Source: Onchocerca lupi (lineage: Eukaryota > Nematoda > Chromadorea > Rhabditida > Onchocercidae). From it: DNA of 64,000 bases. Shown one piece after another: positions 1 through 13,277 of this stretch; position 1 is the stretch's first letter; every line of letters begins with the position of its first letter. A program made the translations under genes and the position numbers. Below the pieces are notes generated by a model that was not told the DNA's origin, did no database searches, and worked only from the letters and a program-made list of their open reading frames with translations. The DNA is taken from positions 168,683 to 232,682 of the forward strand of contig JAOVVO010000046.1 in assembly GCA_028564675.1 (NCBI GenBank), in the 5' to 3' direction.

Positions 1-3000
1 ATACAGCGAATGAAATAACTCATCCGAATGACTAGGTTTACTGTAAAAAAAGGAGGGATATTAGGTCTATTGTAAAATATTCTACCAATCAGTGTTGAAT
101 ACGATATCATTAGTATTTACCATCCCTTATCAGTCATTCATACTAATTAGTGGGATTATACTAATTCGTGAGATTATATGCATAGGATGGGATTAAAAAA
201 TATCTAATTTTAAAAACAAAAAATACCACAGTGTTTCTCACAATGTCCCTTTGAAATCTTTTGCATTCAACTGAAATCAATTAAACTGCGATAATTTTTT
301 TATTGTGGGAAATATCGCTAAAATCACTAAAACCGTTCAATCATTCAGTTCATTTCATATACTGCTAATCTATCAAATTGTAAAAAGATCTGGACATTAA
401 TTTTTAAAAGAAATTTGGTCTAAAATTTAAAAATTTGTTTAGCTCAAGAGAAATTTGCTTGATAAATCAAAGGATAAGAAGGAGAGAATCATTTTTTAGA
501 TTTATGATTTAGAGCAATATATTTGTAAGAAGTAGCTGCAGTGAGAGCTCCATGTTTAATAAGATCTAACCGTAAAACAACTCTTGGCATGATTTTTGAA
601 ATTCTTGTAATATAAGTCGAACTTCAAAAAAATTCTCGTAAGGTCATTAGCCAAATAGATAGGTCTTATTAATTATGTTTTTATTGCGTTTGTTCCAAAA
701 TATCATGTTGAATTACAAAATAATATGTAATTAAACAATAAATAATATTTTCTTCACATCAGTATGTATTTTTGTAAATGAAAAATAAATAGAAATGAAG
801 AACTTATGCATCTTTTGCGACAAAAATCATTGATCTGATTCATTCTCGAGAATGTTCTAGCAGCAATAAAGAAACAGCAATAGTAATAATAAGGAAATAA
901 TAAGGGTAATAATGAAGGTACCAGTAGCCACCGTATAGTCAGATTATTTGGAAGAAACGATATCATGGGTAGCTAGCTGTACAACTGCTTTCGATTTTTT
1001 ATTTTTTTCTCTTGTAGCATAATTTTAACACATTTTTATTAGATGGAATGTGGAACGCATGGAATAATTAGCAGCCTACATAAAATAACCTTTCACCTAT
1101 CTGTCCAATCATTATTGTATCAGATTTAAAGAACAAAAAAATCCGTAAAAACCGTCAATTGCTGAGTAGATTTAAAAGGAAACGATTTGATGGTTGACCT
1201 TTCTAAATGTAATGTTACATTATGATAAAGAAGAGAGATACAATAATGATGGGACAAAAAAAAGAAAAAGTTGAAAAAGCCTCGAAAAAATTGGCCAAAG
1301 GTGAGATGGGAGATAGTTAGTTGGAATATTTACGTGATATCAGGATTACTTCATACCGATTCCTTTCATGCCATTCTAGTACATACAAATGAATAGCTGG
1401 ACCCAGAATAAGCGAAAAAATCGGATCCCTTTTTTTTTTTTTTTAAAGGAAATCGACATATCAATTTTGCAAATTACCAAAGTTTGTGGTACCTAAAAAC
1501 TATCGGTCTTTTAGCTTTTCTTTTTGTTCCATTCTGTTTATTTTTAATTTGTCGTACATCATTGATACTCTGTAAATGAAAATTTTGCGACCTTTCAGCG
1601 AACGAATAATAATGCCAAAATAGTCTCAGTAGATGAGATTTTAAAACTAACATAATAATGAAGAGAGAAGCATCTCAGATTTACCCGTATGTAAACAATG
1701 TTTTTGTACTCGAAATTATCCGTTACTTGAAATAATGAATGAAGTAAATTTTGACTTGCAAAGAAAACAAATTGTTTGACTTTTTTCCAAAAATTTTTAG
1801 AAAGACTGTTATATCTTCCAGTCAAGCACTATTTGGATTATTGAAAAATCTTCCGAGCCATATTTTTAGGTCATAAGAAAAGAGTTAATAATTTGTTAAT
1901 TTGCATGCATTTCTAGATTCAAGATATGATCTGCAAAGAGAATCACACCATTTATTTCAAAGGACAGCATCTCTTAAAAAGCAACATTTTGATTTTTCAT
2001 AATGATTGATATTTTGCATACGTGAATAGAATGATCAGTTATCGGTAATTGCATATTATGCTATTTTCTAATGAACTCATTCTTCATCCATTATCAAGTA
2101 ATAAAGAAAACAGAATTATCCAAAAATGTTTACTCGCTTTTCTTTTTCTTCCATGCCAACATGGACATCACAATCCTTTCTGTGTAAATGATACTGCGGA
2201 TAGATTGATATGATAAATAGAAAATGACAGCATATAAAATTGCAATAAAATGATAAATTATATCGTATGAGGATTACATAACTTGACTCAGTTAAGCTTC
2301 ATCACTACACATCAGAGAAATTTGGAAAGTTTTAGAGTAAAGTTGTAAAAAATTGGAAACATTAAGTGAATTTTAATGGAAAATGTTATGGAGAAGTCAG
2401 AAAATTTTCAAAAAAATGAAAATGTTTGTTGTAAGGACTGTTTTTTATCTGTTTTTAATTCTCTGCAAACCGATGTACAAAAGAAGTAAAGCTATTACGA
2501 ATGATATGAACAGTGAAAGTCGAAATTTAAAAAGCTGAATTCAAGTCTTTTAAATTTGCATCTGAATTATCATCTGATTACTAATAATCAGCATGATCAT
2601 TAAAAGTAGCAGAGGAATGATCCGCACGTTGCTATGCTCAAATTTCTAATATTGTTCTACAAAGGGCAACTCAAAGATTAGTTGCGATATTTTAAATCTC
2701 GTTAATTCTGGAATTAAATAACCAGTCAGACTTATTTGAAGAATCAATAAATTTTTATGCGAAAAATCTGGTGAATACACCATAGCTAGAATAGTAGTAG
2801 CAAAGAAAAAGTCGCAATGGTAGTATGACAACAAAAACATCGCATGGTTGCGACGGAATCATAATTTTGAGAACAAAGTCAAGTAAACCATTTACGACAA
2901 AAACATTCATGTTTTTTTTTCGTTGGACTTGTCTGGGATTATTAAAATTTTACACCATAAAATCATTTCATGCCATTGTAAATTGAATTACGAGGTCGTA

Positions 3001-6000
3001 GAGAGATGTTTGAAGGACACTGGAGCTTTAATTGTCCTGAACAAATGATTAAGATTTAGGGTTCAACTGATTCTGATTCGCACCAGAAAATCATGAATGC
3101 TGAGCGAATAATTCTTCTATGATTCATTCGTAATTATTATCGTTATAATTATCAATAAAAATTTTTCAATTTTATGCTCTGCAAACTATTCCAAATGGAT
3201 AAACAATTTGTTAAAGCATTTTTGCAAATATGAGTTAGTAATATAGAAAAAAGAATAAAATGTATATCTCATTTCATTTAAAAATTGAATGTGAATGAAA
3301 CTTTTATTGAATTAATCTAACAAAAGAATATATTTTTAAAAAGAGTTGAGATATAGTCAAGGAACACGTTTTTTAGTCCATATTGATGCCCATAACAAAT
3401 TTGGGAAGTGAGAGGAGAAATTTGTATAAATCCATCTTACACCACAATACACTCATAATTTATTTGGAAATTGAAAAATAATTAGCAATAAATTGTCGTT
3501 GATCAATTGATCTCTACGGGCAAAACATTTAGTTATTTTGTTTACATGGTAATTTTGTGAGGATAATTGCAAGCAAATAGGTACCGCTCTTTTTAATGCC
3601 GCTACTATTACACGGACTGCTTAATTATCGCTATTTAAAATTCATCCAGTATTAAATTGCAGATATGAGAATAAAATTTAGTTAATATAAACTCTGAGAA
3701 TTGAGGTTTGATTTAGCAATTCAGAAATCTCTTGGAAGATAGCTAGGGATCAGTGTGATTTGCCAATTTTCCATTTTCAGAAACGGCGATGGTAAATGTT
3801 TAAACTGAGATATTTTGACAAAAATGTCATTGTTTATACGTTAAAGAGGCCAGGAATAATTTGACATCGGCAAGTTTACGACGGAGCAATATTGACTCGA
3901 AAAAATATATGTGCAAATTTTATTAAATTTTTGTTATTTGGTTTAAGCTGATTTCCTAGAAACTTGCTTTTTGATGACTTAATGTGATTAAAAAAATGCC
4001 GTCGTTTTGCATCAAATTTCGAAGTGCTCGAGACTATAGGATCAAGATCAGAAAAATATAAAACCTGGACAGCTAGAGTTCTTGGCTATGTCCTGATTGC
4101 CAGGCTCGCTTATGGCACCGCATTTTTATTTCGTACAGACGAAATCGCAAGCTTAACAATTTTGTATCAATAATTGAATCATCTTATGAAAATGGCAAAT
4201 GTTTCGAATTCGTTCCGAATCGTTCCGAATATCTGAGAATCAAGGAATCTTTAAACATGTCATATTTTAGAATACCATCAGGAAGATTTCCCACGCTAAG
4301 AGAATCGATATTGATTGCTAAAGTTTAAAAAGCGATGAATTTCATAAAAAATTTTCATCATTTTTTTTATGATTGTTGCTAATGCTGTTCAAAAGAAAAA
4401 AAACAAAAACAAAAAATTTTTTTAATGTGCGAGGCACTATACTAGAAAAGAAAGAAGAGATCGGTTCTAATTTTCCCACTTTTATGTTCTACAATCATTT
4501 ATATAAATTTAATTAATCCTAAAAAGAAAATGCTGGATTGGGAAAAAATGGAGCAAAAAATGCTATTAAGCAAAATAGAAATCTACAAATTAATTTTCAA
4601 TTTCCGTGAAATTTTCTTCTCTTACTTTTACTATAAACAAAACGAATATCATTTACCATATCGTACCATTTTCATCATTTATCATTATCGTCACTCTAAT
4701 TTGTGTTCATCATATCACATCATTTTTGTTAGAAAGTAAAAAGGTTATGGCAACTGAGATATGTTTTTCTCAACCATTAGTAACAAAAAATAGGAAATCA
4801 TATAATGTAAATCGAAATAAATATTACCACACACTTCATTTTCAGTATAAACTTGGAAACAAATAAGAATATTGGGATGAAACTTTGGGTAAGTTGAGAA
4901 GACAGAGCTATAAATTAGTGCAAAAATCGATTTTACTGAATTACCTAAAGTGATCATGGGAAAATATTAGATGGAATATGTTTAATTGATATCGACAGAG
5001 TCGATGCAACACTTCTCGACAATATGTAACTATGCGTTTTGTCGAATAGTTTTCGATGATTACAAAAATTAATAAAGACATTAATTAGCTAATGTTGATT
5101 TTGGAAAATGCTGAAGACAATGAGATTTTCATTACTAGTAGTAATAAAAATAGAATTTTTGCGATTTTTATTTATTTTCTTGAAATCGTTTCCACTTTTC
5201 GATTAACCAGTTCAACATCGAGTAGAAAATAACGATTCTATTATTCTTTGATAATCATATAATCGAGCAAAAAAGAAAGGACAGACTATTAATATATTAA
5301 TTAAGGATGATGCAAAATTATTCCATCGAACATCTTTATTTCTACCACAAAAATAAATTTTTCTGGTAACTATAAAAGGAAAAATATGTGATTTTTTTAT
5401 CCTTTAAAAATATTTTGTAATATTTTGCATATGTAAACATAGTGATTCTTAGGATATTATCAGCTCTTGAACTAGAACTTCATTCTGAAAGATTGCAGCT
5501 CGAAATTCGAATTGTACTAAAAAGAAGAAGAAATGTCCTGTCGAAGATAGTTTTAAAAATTATGAGATTAATGAAGCGAAGCTGTTCACTAAGGTTTAAA
5601 TTCATTTACTTAATTTTACTTTGGTAGAATTTTTTTCACGAAAAATTACATTTCTTTGCAAGAACACTGCTTCGGTCACTCACACATTTGTGACGTGTTA
5701 CGCTCCAGTTTCGTTTTCTTAATTAGCGTCTGAAGTTGATGCCTTGACGCTGAAAATGGAATAGACCATAAAATAAAATAGAACAAAAAAAGCATAGAAC
5801 ATAAAATAGGATTTCACTTCAAAATAAACAGCTGTAAGTTTGCATAGGTAAACAAAGATCAATAAAATGCGAGATCAGACAAAGTCACTAGCAGTTCATT
5901 CAGCAGTGATACGTGGAAAAACTGATGAAATGGAGTTGTGTGTCAAAGATTGGAACGAACTATGTCAGTCTGCTTTCCATTTGCATCGTGGTATTGTGTC

Positions 6001-6630
6001 GAATTGTCGCATTCATTAAATTGCATTGATTGAAATTTTGAATAAATTAAAACAATTTTTTAATTAAAGCAAAAAAGCAAAAGAAACAAATATTTCGATT
6101 ATTAATTACTGGACAGCTTGTAAAGGTCGATAAGGTAAATAACTTATTTGTTACCTTTCATTAAATTTCTTCAGAGAAAGCTCCAAAATATTCGAACTTA
6201 AAATTTGGGAGAGTGGAAATTTTTCATAGGTAGCATTATACTTCTTCTTTACAAATGCTAATTCTAATCTTTTATAAATTTTTAAGTCAAAAAAATGAAA
6301 AATCGCAGCGAAAATTACATACATATTTATATTTTTACTCAGATCTCGATTCTGAAGAGACTGATTGCAACAGTAAGATAATTCATTATATCGCCATCAT
6401 CATTAAGGATCCTGCTGTGTTCTCGATTAGCCTTTCATAAATTATTCAAAATGAATTCTAGCTATTCTATTATCTAATGATGACTAATCATCAAAAACTC
6501 TTCCTTTATCTTTTCGAATTCAATTAATAGCTCTTGAAATGAATTCGAATAGCGAATCCCAAAATTTAGATCCGAAATATTTCGTAAAATGTTAAAGTTC
6601 TTTGCCTTTTCCAAATATTTAGTGCTAGCT
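1..6630. other. AT-rich intergenic region, no gene recognised
   Basis: Open frames here are short, rich in Phe, Leu, Ile, Asn and Lys, and lack conserved motifs or consistent runs of splice sites. They look like chance frames in AT-rich DNA. No tRNA, rRNA or spliced-leader gene was recognised by eye. Unspliced short exons or divergent non-coding RNAs cannot be excluded. Confidence 0.5.
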
Positions 6631-6638
6631 GTGGCTAG

Positions 6639-7270
6639 TCTATATTAATAAAAATGTCTGCTCACCTATTTTTACTGCACATATGTGACAGATTAAAAAA
6701 AATAGGTATTTCTACATTAAAACATGTGCCTATTCGAATGCAGCATTATTTCAAAAGAATTTGAACAGTTACATATTTATTTATATAAATTATTTGTCGA
6801 CTATTATCTAACAGTATTAATCGGAGCGTTTTGGCAGGAAACACGTTTATCGTTCCGGCGTTTTGACGGTGAACATGTTCGACCTTATGGACAGGTAAAA
6901 AAAATGCAGGTACATTTATATAGAAACATGCGCCTATTCAAATGCGACGTTGTATCAAGTTTTCAAAGCAGTTGGTTAAAAATTTGCAACATTATGTAAA
7001 GAGCTACAAGAAATTTACATTTATATAGATTATTTGTCGACTATGTTAAGTGTTTTGGCGGGAAATATGTTCCTTCTCTGGCGGTAAACATGTTCATCCT
7101 CACGGGCAGGTGAAAAAAATATAGGTATATCTATATTAGAAACATGTAACTATTTGAGTGCAATGTTATGTTAAAATTTCAAAGCAATCAGTGAAGAAAT
7201 TACAGTGTTGTGTGAAAAGCCACAACGAACAGTTAGTTACATTTTTATTTATATAAATGACTTGGCTGGT
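6639..7270. repeat. Interspersed repeat with about three tandem units of ~215 bp
   Basis: The block starts with TCTATATTAATAAAAATG. It repeats a segment containing a CTATTCGAATGC-like string (near 6731, 6937 and 7152), a TTTCAAAGCA segment, a TTACATTTATTTATATA segment, and a GGCGGGAAA/GGTGAACATG segment. Period is about 205-217 bp, and the units have diverged. Related sequence occurs near 11502, 21622 and 45290. The start motif and the GCGTAGCCGGGTG-like end seen at the 21.6 kb copy recall non-autonomous Helitron-like repeats. That family assignment is an inference. The 91-codon frame inside it is probably not a gene. Confidence 0.55.
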
Positions 7271-10021
7271 GCTTAGAAAAAGCCTCGTGTAATCGGTGGA
7301 AAACTTGTCCATGTAAATCTGTACTTTATCCTATTCCAAATACCATTTATTTTTAGAAAAAAAAAATTTTATTTTTTTCATAAACAAGATATATTAGTAG
7401 CGCCTCATCTGGTTCAGATCACATCGCAACTATTCGTCATAACGCCAACAGAGATTGACCTGATGAACTATTTTAAATGGTTTCCGATGGCTATGTGGGA
7501 GGTTGACAAAACCTCTATTTCATTACCTACCAAATATTGGTGCAAATTTTGGAATTCCTCTAATTTTTTTAACTTTTTTATTTTTTTCGAATAAAAAGGT
7601 TTTATTTTTTGAAATCTGTGTGCACATATATTTATGCATGTATGTTTGTTTATATGTATGTGATATTTAAAGAACACGAAGGACTGATAAGTTGTTTTTA
7701 TATTTATGGTGCTTATTGCAAGTGAAATATGGAAGGTTGAATAATCGTATTGAATTTAATTAGTCGATTTTTTAACTCACCCACATTTTAGCCAACGAAA
7801 GCTATTCAATCACACATAATGATATTAGCTCAGAAAAAAAACTAAATTAGTAGTTTAAAGATATGTGCTGGATGATAGAAAACAGCACAAAGAGATCACA
7901 TTTGAGAATAAAATAAATTCAAAAGCAGCATCATCGAAGAAGCAACATTATCATCATATCATATCATATTTATGTATGTCATCAACATATCATCGCGACT
8001 TTGTCATTTCAGTGAATTTTTATCATTTTAGTGAATTTTTAAACCATATTGGAGACAGTTGCACAGTCTTCATATATGCGTGCTATACAAAGACGAAGCT
8101 ATTTTCGTGTTTTTCCATCTCATAACTTCAGATGGTTCTTGGTATTACTAGCAGTCTAAACATAGAAAAGATTAGTAAAGCCAAACATAATTTGCTTTTG
8201 CGTGTTTCAACGATGCCCTGATTTGGCCAAGCAAATAGGGCAGCATAGCGACTAAGATATCTTCCAGATCTGTCCCTTCAATGGTTTGATACGAATCAAA
8301 AAAGTTGAAAGTGAAGATTAACAATATCGAAGAATCAATAATTCCCATTGTATGTTAAACAATGCATGAAACAAAGTACTAAAAAGTGAATCTGAGAGCA
8401 AATAAAAATGATATTGATGCTGTAAAAAAGTCGAATGAACCAACAATAATCAATAATGAAATAAAATGAATTGAATGTCATCGTTGAAATTGTTTCATAG
8501 AGCCCGAAAAAATTGATAAATTTCTAGATTTTCAAAATCTTTATCTGTTCGATAACTAATACAATTAAAATAGAACAAATGGGCTACAATAAACTCGAAT
8601 GTAATATTATATAATAATGATATGTCTTTAACAAAACCGGTAGATCTTGATAAGTAAGTACATATTCAAGGATGTGGATTTTCATCAATAACTAATGCTG
8701 GTATTCTTGTAAAATTCCTCATGCGGAATATGTTAAGTCATCTCGAATTGTCCAATTTCAACCAGTTTTCGGTACAAACAGAATATCTGAAGAAAGTTAT
8801 AAAACAGAGATACCTTCCCAACTATTTTTTTTTCTCATTCTAGCTCTTGTAGATATACAATATCTTCCTTTAGATCATGCTATTCTTCACGTTTCGTTCG
8901 ATCTTCAAGCCTATTTGTGATATTACTATTTTTGGACATCGATTTGTTAAAGCTTAAAGCTATATTAATGCATTTCTATGATGGCGAAATAAATAGTATG
9001 CTGAAGCTTAATTACTGACTTGTCAGATTTCATTATTTGCCATCCACGTATCGCTAAACATATTAAGTTTGAAAATTATCGCCCCTAGGCAAATCTATTC
9101 TCTTTCCCTTTTCCTCACCCTCATCTTTGAGGTTATTTGTTTAAGTTCTGAAAGCTACTAAATCTACGTTTAATTTTCTTTACATAAAGTTCGTTCCTCG
9201 AACTCTTATTTTCATAATAATTTTAAGAAAAAAAGAAATTTGGACTCTTAAATCATTTCTCACTTAAGATAGAGTTTGTCATTCCAAGGCGTATAATCTA
9301 TCTTTTTCATTCCAATAACGACAGTAAGATATTCAACAAAAGAATTATGACAAAAAAATCAAATCCGTCAAATTTAAATCAGAAAAATTTCCGTTCCGAT
9401 TTCCTTAAATATTTTCAAGAGTGAAAAGAACTTGATTTAGCAAACATTTAAGTCTTTCTGTTTTTGTTTTTAGAGCCGGATTTTTCCAAGTTTTAATTAA
9501 TTTTATCAAATTTCTTTGAGGATAATTTCAAATTAATAATAAGCTACCGTAGATGAGAGATTTGCATAAGTGTGCTTGCTGAAATATAAAAAATAATATT
9601 GAAGAAGATGGAGAAGAAGCTTATAAATTGCTTATTAATTGTGAAGAGTGAGTTGAGCTTGTCCTAGAGAGATTAACCCAATCTATACGAGCATCCAAGC
9701 TTACAGCTGTTGTCACCATCTTTGCATAAATTTATATTCCAGCCTTCGGATTTGGATTTCCTCTCTTGCAAACCCGTTTAGTCCTTGTGAAACCTCAGCA
9801 ATAAATATAAAGTGTTTTTATATTTGTACTATTCATTTTTCGATATATGTATGAATAACCATATTTTATTTTAATTGCTCTCTTAATAATTATATTTAAT
9901 TAATGATTTACTCACACGAATAAAGTACCAAATAATAAAAAAATTTGTTTTATATAAAATTCAGTCATCAAAATATGTTAAAAGAGGCATATCAGAGAAA
10001 GTAAAACTTTGTCTCTCTCAA
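7271..10021. other. AT-rich intergenic region, no gene recognised
   Basis: No conserved coding segment, RNA gene or clear repeat was seen. The short open frames are low-complexity and AT-driven. Confidence 0.45.
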
Positions 10022-10204
10022 TCATTTAATTCTGATCCTAAATTCATGAAAATTGAGATCAAGCTCTCTTAAAACTTTTGTATCAATTTTGAAGCATTTC
10101 GAGGATACGGTACTGGTTTGACGCTCTCGACCAATCAAAGGCAAGAGAATCAATAGACAGAAAGACGTTGTAAAAAATGTCAATTTCTGCTTATAGCATT
10201 TCAT
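10022..10204 (-). CDS. Possible small secreted protein, 60 aa
   Basis: Product not recognised. The single frame begins with ATG at 10204 and ends with TGA at 10022. A possible splice acceptor (AATAGCAG) lies four bases before the ATG, as would suit spliced-leader addition. The first ~25 residues form a basic start followed by a hydrophobic stretch (LTFFTTSFCLLILLPLIG), which resembles a signal peptide. The remainder is charged. The frame is less AT-biased than the flanking DNA. It lies head to head with the AP-2 gene, with about 130 bp between starts. It could instead be a chance frame or one exon of a spliced gene. Confidence 0.3.
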   Translation of the reverse strand: MKCYKQKLTFFTTSFCLLILLPLIGRERQTSTVSSKCFKIDTKVLRELDLNFHEFRIRIK

Positions 10205-10331
10205 TTTTCTGCTATTTTCGATCGATGGAATTATGAATGAGTTTTAGATTTTAGTTCTATATGTGTTATGGCTCTACAGAGCACGAAAACATAACTTCAT
10301 CGAGACATCAGAAGTTATCGAATTTTTCTAA

Positions 10332-13277
10332 ATGGGTGATCGGAATTTTTCTGACTTGAAACGCAATCACGGCAAAGACCGCAATAATTCGCTTTTGGAT
10401 CGATGCTCTAACAGCGAATGCAATGCGAAACATTGCTCTAGAAAACGAAATTTACCATTCCATTCGGATATTTCAGACGGACAAAACGGACAAATACGGT
10501 ATTAGTGAGCAGCTTTTTTTTTAAAATGAAGATGAACAAAATCAATTTTATTTTTATTTCTTGAAGAGACTGAAAAGTGAAAACAAAATGTGATATTGAA
10601 GTTGATGCGAGAAAGCATTTCAGCAAGCAATCTTCATCTGAAGAAGACAATCAACTTGATTTAGCGAGCAACTTTTTTGATGAAAATGACGATGGTAACA
10701 ATTCTAGTACCGCTGATGAACCAGAAGACAGATCCCGCAACAATGCAAATTTTAATCAGGCAATGACTACCAAGTTATTGAGAGCCCGCATTGCTAATTG
10801 ATTTTCAAGCAATCATGAAAACTAAGAATGCATGTCTAAAAAATTTATGATTCATTGCAGACATTTTCTGGAACTCACGCAGTAGAAGCAATATCATCAT
10901 TATTTCGGAATACAAATAATGAAAATCAAAGTAATTTTTTTAAATTCTATTTTAATGCTTTTGATGATATGTTAAAATTTGAATAAGAATTTTCGTAAAT
11001 AAATATCGACTTTATTTCAGAGAGTGAAATTGGAATGGATTATCAATTTCATGGTCATACCACCACCTCTAATTTCAATAATGCCACACGGAGTTTTGCA
11101 AGTGGTACTGATTCTATTTGTCATCATCATTCCCAACAGGTATAATTTTGGAATTCTAAAATTTAATCAGAATCTGAAAGTGCTTTCCTAATGATGAAGT
11201 TGGACAATTATAGTTAAATATTATCTTACTTACTTAATCAAATTACTTTACAGTTAGTTTACACTGGCCATATGCCAGTCAGTTCACATTATGTAGTCAG
11301 CTGCAGTATGGTACCAGGTAATGGTACCAGCTGTAACGAAAGTTCATATGGACGTGCTAACAGTGTACCCATAAGTATCACCGCAGCTAATGGAACAATG
11401 AATCGAAATATGAATCAGCAGGTATTTAAACTTTTTTTTTTCAAACAAAAGAAAAGACTGGAAATGCCAAAGACCAAAATTTGGACTAATCTACTGTCTC
11501 ATCTATATAAATAAAAATTTAAGTGTTCGATGTTCATTTCTACACAACGTTTCAAGTTCTTCACCGATTTGATTGAAATTCCGATACAACGTCACATTCG
11601 AATAGAAGCGTATTTCCAAAGTAATAACTGCTTCAGAACTTTGAAATTTCTTAAAACCATGTATTTTAGAGTCTTCATGCAGTCGAATCGTTCATACGAC
11701 CTCCTTTCAACAGTCCAAAATGTTAGTAAATTTCACATGACTAATTTCAATTTTTTATTTCTTATCGTACAATTTTTAAAATACAAATTTCATTTGAGAT
11801 TTTAAATTAAGCATTTCTTAAATAGTAGAATCAGAAAATTATTTTTTGAGCACAAATTTTGATCATTTCAGCAACGATCTGTAACTTTGGTTTAAGTCGT
11901 ACAATGTATGGTAATTTCGGGCATTCATTACCCTCACTACATGGTATGCCTATGCTTGCTTCGGAAACTTTTTGTGCAGTACCTGGTAGAACATCGTTGC
12001 TCAGTTCCACCACAAAGTATCAGGTCACAATTGGCGAGATTTACAGGCGTATCTCGCCACCAGAATGCCTGAATGCTTCGCTACTTGGAGGAATTTTACG
12101 AAAGTTTGTAGAAATCAAAAAATAAATAAAAAATAATGCCATTCAAAAAAGATTTTAGAGCGATTAGTAAAAACTCATTTTAAGAGTCAGAAATTTAGCT
12201 TTCTAGCCTGTTGTAAGCCCTTCTTCGCATCATGCAAAGTGAGATACTAATATAATCAAAGATCTTATTGTAAGAAATTCTAACGGAATTTAAACATCGA
12301 AATTCTGTACTACAGCACGATTTTAATGCAAATTCATAGAGCTAAATCGAAAGATGGTGGAAAAACTCTGCGCGATAGTCTGAAACGAGTTGGATTAATA
12401 TTACCGGCTGGGCGACGAAAAGCTGCTACTGTCACAGCATGGACGGCTTTAGTGGAAGGCAAGATCTTTAAAGTTTCAAATTTGAAATTCAAATAATCAT
12501 TAAAATATTTCATATTAATGTCAGTATATTGATAGAAAGTTAACTTAATGTTGGAATCACCACTTGAAATACCTATTTAAAAAAAAAAAAAAATAAAAGA
12601 GGGACTGTTATTTTTAGAAGAAGCTTTACAAATGGCTAAAGATTTTGCGGCGCTCAGCGAGAAAGCATTTCCAGTACGACAAATTGCTGAATTTATCTGC
12701 AATCGAATGACTTGGCAGGATGATCCGCGTGAATGTTGTATCTTCATCGAACATATGAGGTTCAAAGGGCAATGTTTAATGTTCAAAGAGGAGAATGGAA
12801 AAAATTGTTCTTTGCATACTTTTGCGCTTTTTAGGTTGCTTATCAAAGAACTATCAGATATTATCAATGGTGAACATTCTGGGGTAGTGTTTGGTAATCA
12901 ACCGAATCCAAACGCACTAACTGTTTCTGCTATGCAGCATGGCCTTGCACATTTCTCACTAGTAATCATATTTTTTATTCCATTCAAATTTGTAGATAAG
13001 AGAATAACTTAGTTCATCAAAAATCAATCATTTTCACATTTGAATAGCATTATTTTCTATTTTCCAATTTATTTATTATTTTTATACATATTTCTTTCAG
13101 TTAACACATGGTTTTGGATCTTTGGCATTTGTGACGGTGTTCGATACACTGATTGCAATATTTGATGAAATGCTGAAGTGCTGTGATCGAAATGAGCAGC
13201 ATTTAAATATTCCGTTATCGGAGATATCCGTAACACATATACCTTCTAGTCGTTTCACCTATGGCAATGATATGTAA
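10332..13277 (+). CDS. AP-2 (TFAP2) family transcription factor
   Basis: Sequence-specific nuclear DNA-binding protein of the AP-2 family. Proposed exons: 10332-10498, 10624-10759, 10861-10930, 11021-11139, 11254-11421, 11683-11725 (tentative), 11872-12103, 12340-12458, 12618-12961, 13101-13277. The model gives about 524 aa. The C-terminal half carries the family signature: SLLSSTTKYQVTIGEI, RRISPPECLNASLLGGIL, then AKSKDGGKTLRDSLKRVG and LPAGRRKAATVT (basic region). The helix-span-helix dimerisation region follows, with HGFGSLAF in the last exon. The N-terminal third is Ser/Asn-rich and acidic, and is not conserved. The intron after 12458 has a GC donor (GAAG|GCAAGA). The exon 2 donor is also proposed as GC (CAG|GCAATG) because no in-phase GT exists there. 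Exons 5 and 7 are out of phase, so a 43-base exon was inferred. A polyadenylation signal lies at 13648. Family is certain. The 5' exons are less so, and the C. elegans orthologue (aptf series) is not resolved. Confidence 0.88.
11502..11650. repeat. Repeat fragment inside an AP-2 intron
   Basis: It starts TCTATATAAATAAAAAT and contains TACAACGTCACATTCGAATAGAAGCG-type sequence resembling the copies at 6.6-7.3 kb and 21.6 kb. It lies between AP-2 exon 5 and the tentative small exon. The extent is approximate. Confidence 0.4.
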
